64,000 nucleotides of DNA from Parapedobacter luteus (GCF_900168055.1 NZ_FUYS01000002.1:124888-188887), one strand, 5' to 3'. Counted from the stretch's first letter, positions 9,341 to 17,112 are shown. The notes: a model not told the origin generated them from the letters alone. Translations and numbers: made by a program.

Positions 9341-10033
9341 ATGCAAAAAAACATCAAAATAGCCGTCATTGAAGACGACGAGAATTTACGTTTCTTAGTT
9401 GCCCACCGCCTTGAATCGGAAAATTACCAGGTTATACAGACTGGCAATGGTGATGATGCAGAAAAGCTGATATTGGAGCAAAAGCCCGATATTGTCTTAT
9501 TGGATTGGATGCTGCCCGGGAAGCAGGGCTCGGATATCTGTGCCAGCCTGAGGAGTGAGGGGTTTGCCAACTTGATCATCATGATGACGGCAAAATCCCA
9601 AGATGTCGATAAAATTGATGCTTACAGCTTTGGTGTGTCGGATTACATCACCAAGCCTTTCAGCATGGACGTCCTGGTGGCCATGATAGAAAACAAGGTC
9701 AAGTACTTTGTCAATAGCCAAAACGCGGACTTATATACATTCGGCGATACCGAGCATCACCCCAACGTCCATTCGCTGGTGCGTAATGGTAAGAAAATTG
9801 AGCTGACGATTTTGGAAAACCGTATCCTGCTATATTTCCTTCAAAACGTGGGGCGGGTCATCAGTCGCGACGAATTGATGCAGGTGGTCTGGGGCTACAG
9901 CTCCAATGTAAACACCCGGACATTGGATATGCATATCGTGCGCTTGCGTAAAAAAATTGAACTCAACGCTGATAAGCCTGCATATTTGCAGACCGTGAGG
10001 GGGATGGGGTATAAGTTTGTGGATAATCCTTGA
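9341..10033 (+). CDS. OmpR/PhoB-family response regulator
   Basis: A 230-residue regulator: receiver domain 5-120 with acidic pair IEDDEN, phospho-acceptor Asp55 in VLLDWMLPG and the conserved Lys in ITKPFS, followed by a winged-helix DNA-binding domain (about 130-228) with TRTLDMHIVRLRKKIE and VRGMGYKF. It is the cognate partner of the upstream kinase by position. Its targets are unknown. After its stop there is only a weak hairpin, and the greA promoter begins 17 nt further. Confidence 0.95.
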   Translation: MQKNIKIAVIEDDENLRFLVAHRLESENYQVIQTGNGDDAEKLILEQKPDIVLLDWMLPGKQGSDICASLRSEGFANLIIMMTAKSQDVDKIDAYSFGVSDYITKPFSMDVLVAMIENKVKYFVNSQNADLYTFGDTEHHPNVHSLVRNGKKIELTILENRILLYFLQNVGRVISRDELMQVVWGYSSNVNTRTLDMHIVRLRKKIELNADKPAYLQTVRGMGYKFVDNP

Positions 10034-10049
10034 TTATTGCCGGCTTTTT

Positions 10050-10080
10050 TTGCTTTATTCAAAAACATTGCCTATCTTCG
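10050..10080 (+). promoter_or_regulatory. greA leader promoter
   Basis: TTG (10050-10052), 20 bp, TATCTTCG (10073-10080), one base off the TAnnTTTG box with ideal spacing. It is the only promoter-like sequence I see before greA and lies upstream of an intrinsic terminator, so read-through would be needed for greA expression. Confidence 0.6.
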
Positions 10081-10085
10081 TCACA

Positions 10086-10136
10086 ATGAGCAAGGCCATG
10101 CCACTTCGAACGGTATGGTCTTGCTTCTTTTTTTGA
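10086..10136 (+). CDS. Possible 16-residue greA leader peptide
   Basis: ATG 10086 opens a 16-codon frame, MSKAMPLRTVWSCFFF, that ends at a TGA in the T tract of the terminator. It begins 5 nt after the -7 box, so it would be the first coding sequence of the leader transcript, and it spans the whole terminator hairpin. A ribosome on it would prevent hairpin formation. It may be a chance ORF: no homology can be judged at this length. Confidence 0.3.
   Translation: MSKAMPLRTVWSCFFF
10089..10134 (+). terminator. Intrinsic terminator/attenuator in the greA leader
   Basis: AGCAAGGCCATGCC (10089-10102) pairs along its whole length with GGTATGGTCTTGCT (10112-10125), with two G-U wobbles, a 9-nt loop and a T-rich tract (TCTTTTTTT). 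A transcript starting from the promoter just upstream would be only about 50 nt if terminated here. It could in addition stop transcripts from the regulator gene upstream. Confidence 0.8.
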
Positions 10137-10162
10137 CTTTATTTTTTTAATTCATAATTATT

Positions 10163-10636
10163 ATGGCAGAAGTAACGTATTACAGCAAAGAGGGATTGGA
10201 GAAACTCAAGGAAGAATTGCAGTATCTCAAAACAGAGGGCAGAGCAAAGATTGCCAAGGCTATCGCCGAAGCACGTGACAAGGGTGATTTGTCTGAAAAC
10301 GCCGAATACGATGCAGCAAAGGAAGCCCAAGGCTTACATGAGGCCAAAATAGCTAAATTGGAAGAAAGTTTGGCGAATGCCCGGATTATCGACGAGTCGA
10401 CGTTGGATACTTCAAAAGTGTTGGCGTTATCCATTGTTAAGCTAAAAAATGTAAAGAACGGGGCCGTTATGACCTACCAGCTGGTGTCAGAGACGGAAGC
10501 CGATCTTAAAGCGGGCAAAATATCCGTAAAGTCGCCCATTGCTCAGGGATTGCTGGGTAAATCAATTGGCGATAAGGCACAGATACAGGTGCCAGCAGGC
10601 CAGGTAGAATTGGAAATTTTGGATATTTCCAGGTAA
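10163..10636 (+). CDS. greA: Transcription elongation factor GreA
   Basis: Binds the secondary channel of RNA polymerase and stimulates cleavage of backtracked RNA. At 157 residues it matches the family: N-terminal coiled coil (about 1-75) with the acidic tip GDLSENAEYDAAKE, which carries the residues that act at the polymerase active site, and a C-terminal FKBP-like domain with SPIAQGLLGKSIGDKAQI. Upstream lies an attenuator-like leader (10050-10134); E. coli greA is also known to have a terminator in its leader, giving short GraL RNAs. Hairpins at 10649-10681 and 10699-10726 follow the gene. Confidence 0.96.
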   Translation: MAEVTYYSKEGLEKLKEELQYLKTEGRAKIAKAIAEARDKGDLSENAEYDAAKEAQGLHEAKIAKLEESLANARIIDESTLDTSKVLALSIVKLKNVKNGAVMTYQLVSETEADLKAGKISVKSPIAQGLLGKSIGDKAQIQVPAGQVELEILDISR

Positions 10637-10648
10637 AGATGAATGTCG

Positions 10649-10681
10649 GTTATGTGCGGGTCTGCCATAACCGCACATAAC
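10649..10681. repeat. Perfect 11-bp hairpin after greA
   Basis: GTTATGTGCGG (10649-10659) and CCGCACATAAC (10671-10681) are exact inverted repeats around an 11-nt loop. There is no T tract, so it is more likely an mRNA 3'-end stabiliser or a partner of the terminator that follows 17 nt later. Confidence 0.6.
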
Positions 10682-10698
10682 AAACAATATTTATCCAG

Positions 10699-10726
10699 CG
10701 GCTGTTTATCAAAAACAGCCGTTTTT
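10699..10726 (+). terminator. greA terminator
   Basis: CGGCTGTTT (10699-10707), 5-nt loop, AAACAGCCG (10713-10721) followed by TTTTTATTT: a standard rho-independent terminator ending greA. Confidence 0.85.
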
Positions 10727-10729
10727 ATT

Positions 10730-10737
10730 TATCTTTG
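10730..10737 (+). promoter_or_regulatory. -7 box for the HIT gene
   Basis: TATCTTTG, an exact TAnnTTTG match, lies directly in the tail of the greA terminator and 22 nt before ATG 10760. No clear TTG at -33. Confidence 0.55.
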
Positions 10738-10759
10738 TGCATACCAACAAGAAAGCAAT

Positions 10760-11173
10760 ATGCCGACCATATTTTCTAAAATCATCGCTGGTGAAATTCC
10801 CGCGTACAAAGTAGCCGAAAGTAATGACTATCTCGCTTTTTTGGATATAAACCCGCTGGCCAAAGGACATGTATTGGTCATTCCCAAACGCGAGACGGAT
10901 TACTTGTTTGATATGGCTGATGACGATTACATGGGGCTTTGGATTTTTGCAAAAATTGTCGCCCAAGGTATTAAGCGGGTATTCCCCTGTGAAAAGGTGG
11001 GGGTGGCCGTGGTCGGCTTGGAGGTGGCTCATGCGCACATTCATTTAGTGCCCATCAATGATGTGGGCGATATTAATTTCAGCAAGCCGAAGCAGAAACT
11101 TACGCCAGCGGAGCTTGCCGAGAGTGCCGAAGCGATCAAAAATGCCGTATTATCGATAACGAATACACCATAG
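10760..11173 (+). CDS. HIT-family nucleotide hydrolase/transferase
   Basis: A 137-residue histidine-triad protein of the HINT/protein kinase C inhibitor type, which hydrolyses adenosine phosphoramidates or similar nucleotidyl compounds in the cytoplasm. It starts MPTIFSKIIAGEIPAYK, the typical family N-terminus, and has FLDINPLAKGHVLVIPK and the catalytic triad VAHAHIHLVP. The frame is open further upstream to 10643, but that part crosses the greA terminator and is not coding. Confidence 0.92.
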   Translation: MPTIFSKIIAGEIPAYKVAESNDYLAFLDINPLAKGHVLVIPKRETDYLFDMADDDYMGLWIFAKIVAQGIKRVFPCEKVGVAVVGLEVAHAHIHLVPINDVGDINFSKPKQKLTPAELAESAEAIKNAVLSITNTP

Positions 11174-11237
11174 CTTGCCGCTGCAATTCCTTTTATCCCG
11201 ATACTTTATGGCCTTAAAGAACGCCTGTCAAAGCATT

Positions 11238-11267
11238 TTGCCCTTAAGTGCAATTTGTGTAAGTTTG
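11238..11267 (+). promoter_or_regulatory. Promoter of the DedA-ppa-CNNM-rsmE operon
   Basis: TTG (11238-11240), 19 bp, TAAGTTTG (11260-11267): both boxes match the Bacteroidota consensus at correct spacing, 12 nt before ATG 11280. Confidence 0.7.
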
Positions 11268-11279
11268 TAACTGATATTT

Positions 11280-11951
11280 ATGCAAGAGTTCTGGGAGTCA
11301 TTTTTGCAATTGCTGGATGCCGAAGCGTTGATAAGGTCTGGAGGCTTCTATCTTGTCATCTTTATCGTATTTGCCGAGACAGGGCTCTTCTTTGGATTTT
11401 TCCTTCCGGGAGATTACCTCCTGTTTTTGGCAGGCCTATTTTGCTCGTCGGGTCTGTTAAGCGTTGATATCACGACATTGTGCTTCGGACTTTTCAGCGC
11501 TGGCGTGTTGGGCAATTTCACAGGCTATTGGTTTGGATGGCGAACGGGGCCTATGCTCTTTAAACGTAAAGAAACTTGGCTCTTTAAGCGGCGATATGTT
11601 GTTATGGCTGAGGAGTTTTACCATAAATATGGCGGCCCGGCATTAATTATCGGTCGGTTTGTGCCAATAATCCGTACATTTGCGCCGATATTGGCGGGTA
11701 TCGTACGACTGAATTTCCGGAAATTTGTACTATATAATGTTTCAGGAGCAGCAATTTGGGTTTTGCTGCTGACATTGTCCGGCTTTTTTTTGGGACGTGA
11801 ATTTCCGCAGATTATTAATTACATTGAATACATTATTATCGGTTTTATAGTGATTTCGTTTACACCGATATTAATAGCGTTGATCAGAAGAAAATTGCGC
11901 CTCAACAAGAAAGCGGGCGAAGTAAAGAATAACAACCATAGTGCTATATAG
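11280..11951 (+). CDS. DedA family membrane protein
   Basis: A 223-residue integral membrane protein of the DedA/VTT family, whose members are implicated in lipid flipping and membrane homeostasis. Conserved features: [21 protein letters not shown] near the N-terminus, the G(x)3G(x)3GxxxG-type segment [16 protein letters not shown], and [18 protein letters not shown], the DedA signature with essential Arg. About five membrane segments. It heads a tight operon with ppa (1 nt gap). A second DedA copy, differing in many positions, is at 34608. Confidence 0.93.
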   Translation: MQEFWESFLQLLDAEALIRSGGFYLVIFIVFAETGLFFGFFLPGDYLLFLAGLFCSSGLLSVDITTLCFGLFSAGVLGNFTGYWFGWRTGPMLFKRKETWLFKRRYVVMAEEFYHKYGGPALIIGRFVPIIRTFAPILAGIVRLNFRKFVLYNVSGAAIWVLLLTLSGFFLGREFPQIINYIEYIIIGFIVISFTPILIALIRRKLRLNKKAGEVKNNNHSAI

Positions 11952-11952
11952 A

Positions 11953-12504
11953 ATGAGCAAATCACACCCTTGGCATGACATATCTCCGGGTGACGACATT
12001 CCGTCATCGGTCAATGCGATTATTGAAATCCCAAAAGGTTCAAAAGCTAAATACGAAATAGATAAAGAGAGCGGGCTAATTAAACTGGATCGCGTCTTGT
12101 TTTCGTCGGTAATGTATCCGGCCAATTACGGATTTATCCCCAAAACGTATTGCGACGATAAAGACCCATTGGACATTTTAGTGCTTTGTTCAGTGGACGT
12201 GTATCCGATGAGTATTATCGAGGCCAAGGTCATTGGTGTCATGCATATGATAGACAACGGGGAGCAGGATGACAAGATTATCGCCGTGGCCAAGAACGAT
12301 ATGTCTGTCAATTACATCAACGACCTTTCTGAACTTCCCCCGCACACCATGAAAGAAATTGTCCGTTTCTTTCAGGATTATAAAGCACTGGAACGGAAGA
12401 ACGTTACGATAGAACGCCTTTTTGGTCGTTCGTATGCTTATCAAGTCATTCAGGATAGCCTCGATCTGTACCAAAAGGAATTTGGTAATCTAACAATGAC
12501 TTAA
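11953..12504 (+). CDS. ppa: Inorganic pyrophosphatase (family I)
   Basis: Hydrolyses pyrophosphate and so drives biosynthetic reactions. The 183-residue protein has the family I core: [18 protein letters not shown]-like [39 protein letters not shown] with the metal-binding Asp motif DxDPxD, and [21 protein letters not shown]. Start ATG 11953, 1 nt after the DedA stop; an upstream GTG at 11941 would overlap DedA. The stop codon overlaps the next gene (TAATG), indicating translational coupling. Confidence 0.95.
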   Translation: MSKSHPWHDISPGDDIPSSVNAIIEIPKGSKAKYEIDKESGLIKLDRVLFSSVMYPANYGFIPKTYCDDKDPLDILVLCSVDVYPMSIIEAKVIGVMHMIDNGEQDDKIIAVAKNDMSVNYINDLSELPPHTMKEIVRFFQDYKALERKNVTIERLFGRSYAYQVIQDSLDLYQKEFGNLTMT

Positions 12505-13817
12505 TGGGCTGGGAAATTTTCTGGACATTTTTTCTGGTTTTTGCCAACGGGTTTTTCGTGGCGGCGGAGTTCGCTATTGTCAAAGTTAGAGCCTCGCAAA
12601 TCGAAATTAAAATCAAGACAGGTAGCCAGGTAGCCCAAGTAGCCAAGCACATCACCAATCACCTTGATGGGTATCTGGCGGCTACCCAATTGGGTATTAC
12701 CATTTCCTCGCTGGCTTTGGGCTGGATAGGTGAGGCGGTAATGACCGAAATTGTGACAGGTATTTTTGGCTGGTTTAACGTGGAGCTCACCGGGACGTTG
12801 GCCAAAAATCTGGGCCATGTGCTTGCGTTCAGCATCATTACCGTGCTGCACATTGTTTTCGGCGAATTAGCGCCGAAGTCCATCGCGATCCAGCGTCCGG
12901 TTGGAACTACGATGAACATCGCCTTGCCTTTGCGGTTTTTTTACCTGGTGTTCAGACCCATTATCTGGGTATTGAACGGGTTTGCCAACCTGATTCTCCG
13001 CCTGATGGGATTCCAAGTCAATGTAGGGGAAGCTCACCATTCATCTGAAGAGCTGCAGTACCTGCTCGATCAGGGCAAAGAGAGCGGAGCACTGGACACC
13101 GTGGAACATGAATTGATTAAAAACGTGTTTGATTTCAACGAACGGATAGTCAAAAATATCATGGTGCCGCGTACCAAGATTTCCGCCATTGAAATGAATT
13201 GCCCGGGCGACGAGTTTATCGAGCGGATCACCAGGGAAGGGTATTCGCGTATTCCCATCTATGACGATAATATCGATCAGATTATCGGAATCGTACATAC
13301 CAAGGATATTTTGCCCATCATCGCCAAAGGCAAGGAACTGGTGCTGCGGAACATCATCCGTAAACCTTATTTCATTCCGGAGACCAAAAAAATCAACGAC
13401 CTGATGGCTGAATTCCAGCAGCGGCGCATTCAGATTGCCATCGTGCTGGACGAATTTGGCGGCACGGCAGGGATGGTGACGCTGGAAGACATCGTGGAAG
13501 AGTTGGTGGGCGAGATACAGGACGAATACGACGAGGAAACGCCTGTTGTGGAAAAGATTTCCGAAACGGAGTATATGGTGGATGCCAGCGCCAGTGTGCA
13601 TGATGTCAATGAATTTTTGCCAAGAGAGCTGCCCGAAAGCAACGACTACGATACGATATCGGGGTTGGTGAGTGACTTATTTGACAAGATACCCGATGTG
13701 GGCGAGCGTAAAGAGTTTCACGGATATAATTTCATCGTCATGAAGAAAACCCAGCAAAACATTGAATTTGTAAAGCTGGAGCTGGTGGAAATGGACGATA
13801 GTGACGAGGTCGAATAA
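12504..13817 (+). CDS. CNNM/CorC-like (hemolysin family) transporter protein
   Basis: A 437-residue membrane protein with an N-terminal DUF21 (CNNM) transmembrane domain (about 1-190, four helices, LDGYLAATQLGITISSLALGWIGE), a CBS pair (about 205-335, with VPRTKISAI and GYSRIPIYDDNIDQIIGIVHTKDIL, then DEFGGTAGMVTLEDIVEELVGEI) and a C-terminal CorC/HlyC transporter-associated domain. Homologues are linked to Mg2+/Co2+ efflux and, in gliding relatives, GldE is a member. Start overlaps ppa by one base. The hemolysin name is historical and should not be taken as function. Confidence 0.9.
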   Translation: MGWEIFWTFFLVFANGFFVAAEFAIVKVRASQIEIKIKTGSQVAQVAKHITNHLDGYLAATQLGITISSLALGWIGEAVMTEIVTGIFGWFNVELTGTLAKNLGHVLAFSIITVLHIVFGELAPKSIAIQRPVGTTMNIALPLRFFYLVFRPIIWVLNGFANLILRLMGFQVNVGEAHHSSEELQYLLDQGKESGALDTVEHELIKNVFDFNERIVKNIMVPRTKISAIEMNCPGDEFIERITREGYSRIPIYDDNIDQIIGIVHTKDILPIIAKGKELVLRNIIRKPYFIPETKKINDLMAEFQQRRIQIAIVLDEFGGTAGMVTLEDIVEELVGEIQDEYDEETPVVEKISETEYMVDASASVHDVNEFLPRELPESNDYDTISGLVSDLFDKIPDVGERKEFHGYNFIVMKKTQQNIEFVKLELVEMDDSDEVE

Positions 13818-13824
13818 ACGATTG

Positions 13825-13832
13825 TAGCTTTG
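13825..13832 (+). promoter_or_regulatory. -7-like box overlapping the rsmE start codon
   Basis: TAGCTTTG matches TAnnTTTG exactly and its last three bases are the TTG that is the likely rsmE start codon. If it were used as a promoter the transcript would begin inside the gene, so it may be fortuitous. Confidence 0.3.
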
Positions 13833-14543
13833 CAGCTGTTTTATACACCCGGTATCCAACCTAAGGACAGGGCTTTCGTGCTCGATGAGGAAGAAAGCAA
13901 ACATGCTGTACGCGTGCTGCGTATGGCGGCGGGGCATCACGTCAATCTGGTAGACGGGCGGGGCGGGCTGTATACCGCCGTTGTTGTAGATGCACATCCC
14001 AAGCGGACCGCCTTGGAAGTCACCGCGGTAAACCTGGACTACGCCAAAAGACCTTATTATTTGCATATCGCGATAGCGCCCACGAAAAATATCGATCGGA
14101 TGGCGTGGTTTCTTGAGAAAGCTACCGAGGTGGGCATTGATGAGATTACTCCCCTTATTTGTGAACGATCGGAGCGGAAGGAAGTGAAAACCGACCGGTT
14201 GAACAAGGTGATGGTCGCCGCAATGAAGCAGTCATTGAAGGCGTTTCTCCCAAAGCTCAATGAAGCCGCGAAATTTGTTGATTTCGTGAAATTGGCGGCT
14301 ACGCAAGATACCCATAGCCTTATTGCGCACTGTGCCGAAGGGGAAAAACACTATTTGAACAAGCTCATACCGCCTGCAGGGCGGTATACCATTTTGATAG
14401 GTCCGGAAGGCGATTTCAGCGGTTCGGAAATAGAAGCCGCTCTGGCAGCAGGATATCATCCGATAACATTAGGCGATACACGATTGCGCACGGAGACCGC
14501 TGCGTTGATGGCTTGCCTGGAGGTGGCGATATCAAATCGGTGA
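13830..14543 (+). CDS. rsmE: 16S rRNA (uracil1498-N3)-methyltransferase RsmE
   Basis: SPOUT-class methyltransferase modifying U1498 of 16S rRNA. The 237-residue protein starts MQLFYTPGIQ from a TTG codon; the family usually begins at this point, and no ATG fits. N-terminal PUA-like domain (1-70), then the knotted SAM-binding domain with KNIDRMAWFLEKATEVGIDEITPL, IGPEGDFSGSEIEAAL and LGDTRLRTETAAL, which are the RsmE signatures. It is 12 nt after the CNNM gene and ends the operon. Confidence 0.94.
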   Translation: MQLFYTPGIQPKDRAFVLDEEESKHAVRVLRMAAGHHVNLVDGRGGLYTAVVVDAHPKRTALEVTAVNLDYAKRPYYLHIAIAPTKNIDRMAWFLEKATEVGIDEITPLICERSERKEVKTDRLNKVMVAAMKQSLKAFLPKLNEAAKFVDFVKLAATQDTHSLIAHCAEGEKHYLNKLIPPAGRYTILIGPEGDFSGSEIEAALAAGYHPITLGDTRLRTETAALMACLEVAISNR

Positions 14544-14565
14544 ACGCGGTACACGCGCTTGCTGA

Positions 14566-15048
14566 TTACTGAATCAGCTCCGCGTCCAAAATCTGGATTT
14601 CAGAATTACCTTCCTGCGTATCGGGGTTGAGGCGCACCCTGCCCCTTATTTTTATCGGTTCTTCCGTAAAACGCACCTTTGTGCCCTTCTTCATAAAGAT
14701 TTCGACCATGGGCGGGATATCGCCTTGGCCACAGAACATGCATTGCATGATGGGCAACACCGAAAGCATAAAGGTTTCATGGTCACGCCCGCCTTGCATC
14801 GGCACCAAATACCCGGGCAATGTGACGGTTTGTTTGTCTATTGCCTTCAATTCATCGGGGAAATGGGGGGTGTAAATGGTCTGATTGTCTTTATAGGTAA
14901 CCTTATACATCAATTTGTTGATGGTTTCCCACGTATCGTTCATCATGGGGGTGTGGTCGGGTACCTCCCCGAATGGGTTATCCTGTTGTGCGTTGGCTAA
15001 CTGTACGCCAAGCGCGATGAATGCAATAACGATAAGCTGTTTTAACAT
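14566..15048 (-). CDS. Exported DUF3299 domain protein
   Basis: A 160-residue secreted protein with a signal peptide (MLKQLIVIAFIALGVQLANA). The mature part has the DUF3299 pattern: LPGYLVPMQ, a central MQCMFCGQGDIPP with a CxxC, and a C-terminal OB-like strand region RGRVRLNPD. DUF3299 proteins often sit with FtsX-type ABC transporters; their function is unknown, and the CxxC suggests metal or thiol chemistry. It is the last gene of the minus-strand ABC operon, 4 nt after the permease. Confidence 0.85.
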   Translation of the reverse strand: MLKQLIVIAFIALGVQLANAQQDNPFGEVPDHTPMMNDTWETINKLMYKVTYKDNQTIYTPHFPDELKAIDKQTVTLPGYLVPMQGGRDHETFMLSVLPIMQCMFCGQGDIPPMVEIFMKKGTKVRFTEEPIKIRGRVRLNPDTQEGNSEIQILDAELIQ

Positions 15049-15052
15049 TTCT

Positions 15053-16369
15053 TTAATTTCCTGACAATGTTTGTGATATAGAAGTTTTGTATGCCTTTAT
15101 AGCAGGAATCACGGAAGCCACGAAGCCAATGGCGACACCGATAAATACCAGCCATGCTTCCTGCGGCAATAAAACCATGGCTTGCAACAAGGTCGCCGTG
15201 CCGCCGGTACTGACACCGATTAAATAAATAGCTATATGGCCAACGACGATTCCCACCATTGCACCTACAAAGGTAAGCAATATTCCTTCTGCAATCACTA
15301 TGCCGAATAGCTTTCCTTGCGAAGCTCCTAATGTACGCATGATGGCGAGATCATATTTCCGGCTTTTAAGCGCATTGTACAAACTGATAAAAACACTGAG
15401 GGCCGCCATAAGCATGATGACATAGGCCAATACCTGCAAGGAGTCAATGCCTATCCCTAACAAGGAAAACAACCGGGCACTCTCAATGGCCGGTGAAGCG
15501 GCTTGCATGGCTGTTTGCTGATTGACCAGCCGGGGAAACATGCCAATGGCGGCGGGATTGCGGTATTGGATAAGCATGCTGGTGATTTCCCGCTCACCGG
15601 AGCCGATGTCGCCCATGATGCTTTTGACAAGCCGGGGCTCATTGCCATGGTCGTGTTTATGTTCATGTTCATGGTTATGCTCGTGGTCATGATCATGTGC
15701 TTCGCCGTGGTCATGTGTTTCGTCATGCGCATGGTCGTGATCATCATCATCATGGTCGCCATGCATCCGCCAAACACTGCTGAGGTTGGTCAATATCAGG
15801 CGGTCTGCGATATGGTGCGCAGGTTTGAAGATGCCTGTAATGGTGTACGGGTGTTCATCATGGGTGTGCCCTTCGCTGCTCAGGCCATGGGCACCATACA
15901 GTTGGTCACCGATTTTCAGGTTGTGTTTCTGTGCAACGTCTGCACCGATTGCTGCTTCGAAGTCGGCTTGCCAGATACGGCCTTCCGACAGTTCGAGTCC
16001 GTATAATTGCAGGAACGTGCTATCGGTACCGATGATGCGATGCCCCTTGTAATTATCGCCCAATGACAACGGTACTGCCAGCCTAACCATCGGATTGGTG
16101 GCTAACTTCTGTGCTTCGGTCAGGCTGATATTGCCCGTAGGATTGTCCATGTGGTAGATACTGCTTAATATAAGCTGTATGGGGCTTCCTTTGGCGCCCA
16201 CGACCAGATCAATGCCGCGGCTGTTGTTGCCAAGCTGCTGTTCGATTTGGTGTGAGGTCAGTAGCAAAACACATAATATGCCGGTGCCGAAAGCAGTAAG
16301 CAGTATGCCTAATATCGAGGTTGCTGGGTTCTGGCGAATATTTTTCCAGGCGATTTGCAATGCGTTCAT
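15053..16369 (-). CDS. FtsX/LolC-type ABC permease with a His/Asp-rich periplasmic loop
   Basis: A 438-residue permease of the MacB/FtsX class: one N-terminal membrane helix (18-38), a large periplasmic domain, and three C-terminal helices (about 310-335, 360-390, 400-425). Residues 203-241 carry 16 histidines alternating with Asp/Glu, and a second small cluster EGHTHDEH is at 167-173. Such loops bind divalent metals (zinc, copper, nickel). With the ATPase upstream and the DUF3299 protein downstream this resembles zinc-linked ABC sets such as Zrg of Vibrio, where I recall a separate His-rich protein; here the metal site is built into the permease. Transport direction and metal are inference. 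Confidence 0.88.
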   Translation of the reverse strand: MNALQIAWKNIRQNPATSILGILLTAFGTGILCVLLLTSHQIEQQLGNNSRGIDLVVGAKGSPIQLILSSIYHMDNPTGNISLTEAQKLATNPMVRLAVPLSLGDNYKGHRIIGTDSTFLQLYGLELSEGRIWQADFEAAIGADVAQKHNLKIGDQLYGAHGLSSEGHTHDEHPYTITGIFKPAHHIADRLILTNLSSVWRMHGDHDDDDHDHAHDETHDHGEAHDHDHEHNHEHEHKHDHGNEPRLVKSIMGDIGSGEREITSMLIQYRNPAAIGMFPRLVNQQTAMQAASPAIESARLFSLLGIGIDSLQVLAYVIMLMAALSVFISLYNALKSRKYDLAIMRTLGASQGKLFGIVIAEGILLTFVGAMVGIVVGHIAIYLIGVSTGGTATLLQAMVLLPQEAWLVFIGVAIGFVASVIPAIKAYKTSISQTLSGN

Positions 16370-16393
16370 TTGCGCGTCGTTATAGCTAAGTAA

Positions 16394-17071
16394 TCATTTA
16401 TTTGACAATGCCGGCCGGGTGGCCATCTCATAAGCCCGCGTTATGCGATTTTTTACACGCTTGTCGTGCGTGGCTATGACGAGTGTGGCCCCTTGTTGGT
16501 CGGCTTGCGTAAGCAACAGGTTCAGTACACTTTCGGTATTGCGGTCATCCAGTGATGCTGTAGGCTCGTCTGCCACTAAAATTGCCGGTTTGTTGATGAC
16601 CGCCCGGGCGATAGCTGCCCGTTGCATTTGCCCACGGCTCAGTTTATTGGGGTAACTATCGGCCTTGTGGTCCAGGTTGAGCAATGCCAGCACTTCGTTG
16701 ATCCGGGTATTGTCGACCTTGGCGCCAGCGAATCCCTGGGCAATCTGCATGTTTTCTTTTATGGTGAGGCTTTTCACCAGATGCGCTTCCTGAAAGATCA
16801 ACCCGATACGTTGCCCACGAAATTCATCCAGCTTCCGGGCCGGCAACTCATAAAGCGGTTGTCCGTCAATATCCACCATGCCTGTTGTCGGTTTGAGCAA
16901 TCCGCTGAGAATGTGCAACAAAGTGGTCTTTCCGCTGCCTGAATCACCTAATATCAGCGTATGTTGCCCGGAAGGCACCTCCAGGTCAGCAAAGTGTAGG
17001 GATTCCCCCTGAGGATATTGATAAGTAACATTATTTAGACGAATGACCGTCTTTACTAAGTTATCCTGCAT
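16394..17071 (-). CDS. ABC transporter ATP-binding protein (LolD/MacB type)
   Basis: A 225-residue ATPase with Walker A GDSGSGKTTLL, Q loop IFQEAHLV, signature LSRGQMQR (Arg in place of the second Gly of LSGGQ, tolerated in this class), Walker B ILVADEPTASLD and the H loop VIATHDKR. It powers the FtsX-type permease encoded 24 nt downstream. First gene of the three-gene operon; a 7-bp inverted repeat lies in its leader. Confidence 0.93.
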   Translation of the reverse strand: MQDNLVKTVIRLNNVTYQYPQGESLHFADLEVPSGQHTLILGDSGSGKTTLLHILSGLLKPTTGMVDIDGQPLYELPARKLDEFRGQRIGLIFQEAHLVKSLTIKENMQIAQGFAGAKVDNTRINEVLALLNLDHKADSYPNKLSRGQMQRAAIARAVINKPAILVADEPTASLDDRNTESVLNLLLTQADQQGATLVIATHDKRVKNRITRAYEMATRPALSNK

Positions 17072-17091
17072 AACATGGCGTTAATGTTAAT

Positions 17092-17112
17092 CTAAAGGTA
17101 ATAGCCCTTTAG
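17092..17112. promoter_or_regulatory. Inverted repeat in the ABC operon promoter region
   Basis: CTAAAGG (17092-17098) and CCTTTAG (17106-17112) are exact inverted repeats with a 7-bp spacer, about 20 nt upstream of the ABC operon start. On the minus strand TACCTTTA (17093-17100), a near -7 box, overlaps one arm, so a repressor bound here would block transcription. Confidence 0.4.

Noticed and set aside
10643-10759. N-terminal extension of the HIT protein
   Set aside because: The extra 39 codons run through the greA terminator and the -7 box; HIT proteins begin at MPTIFSKI.
14561-14578. GCTGATT/AATCAGC hairpin between rsmE and the DUF3299 gene as a terminator
   Set aside because: Only 7 bp with a 4-nt loop, inside the DUF3299 stop region, and no T tract in either direction.
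15503-16006. Long plus-strand ORF of 167 residues with Met/Val/Phe repeats
   Set aside because: It is the antisense shadow of the His/Asp-rich loop and flanks of the ABC permease; the repeated ATG-like codons come from CAT/GAT repeats on the other strand.
16625-16645. LSRGQ instead of LSGGQ in the ABC ATPase as evidence of inactivity
   Set aside because: The LolD/MacB class often has substitutions at this place, and all other nucleotide-binding motifs are intact.
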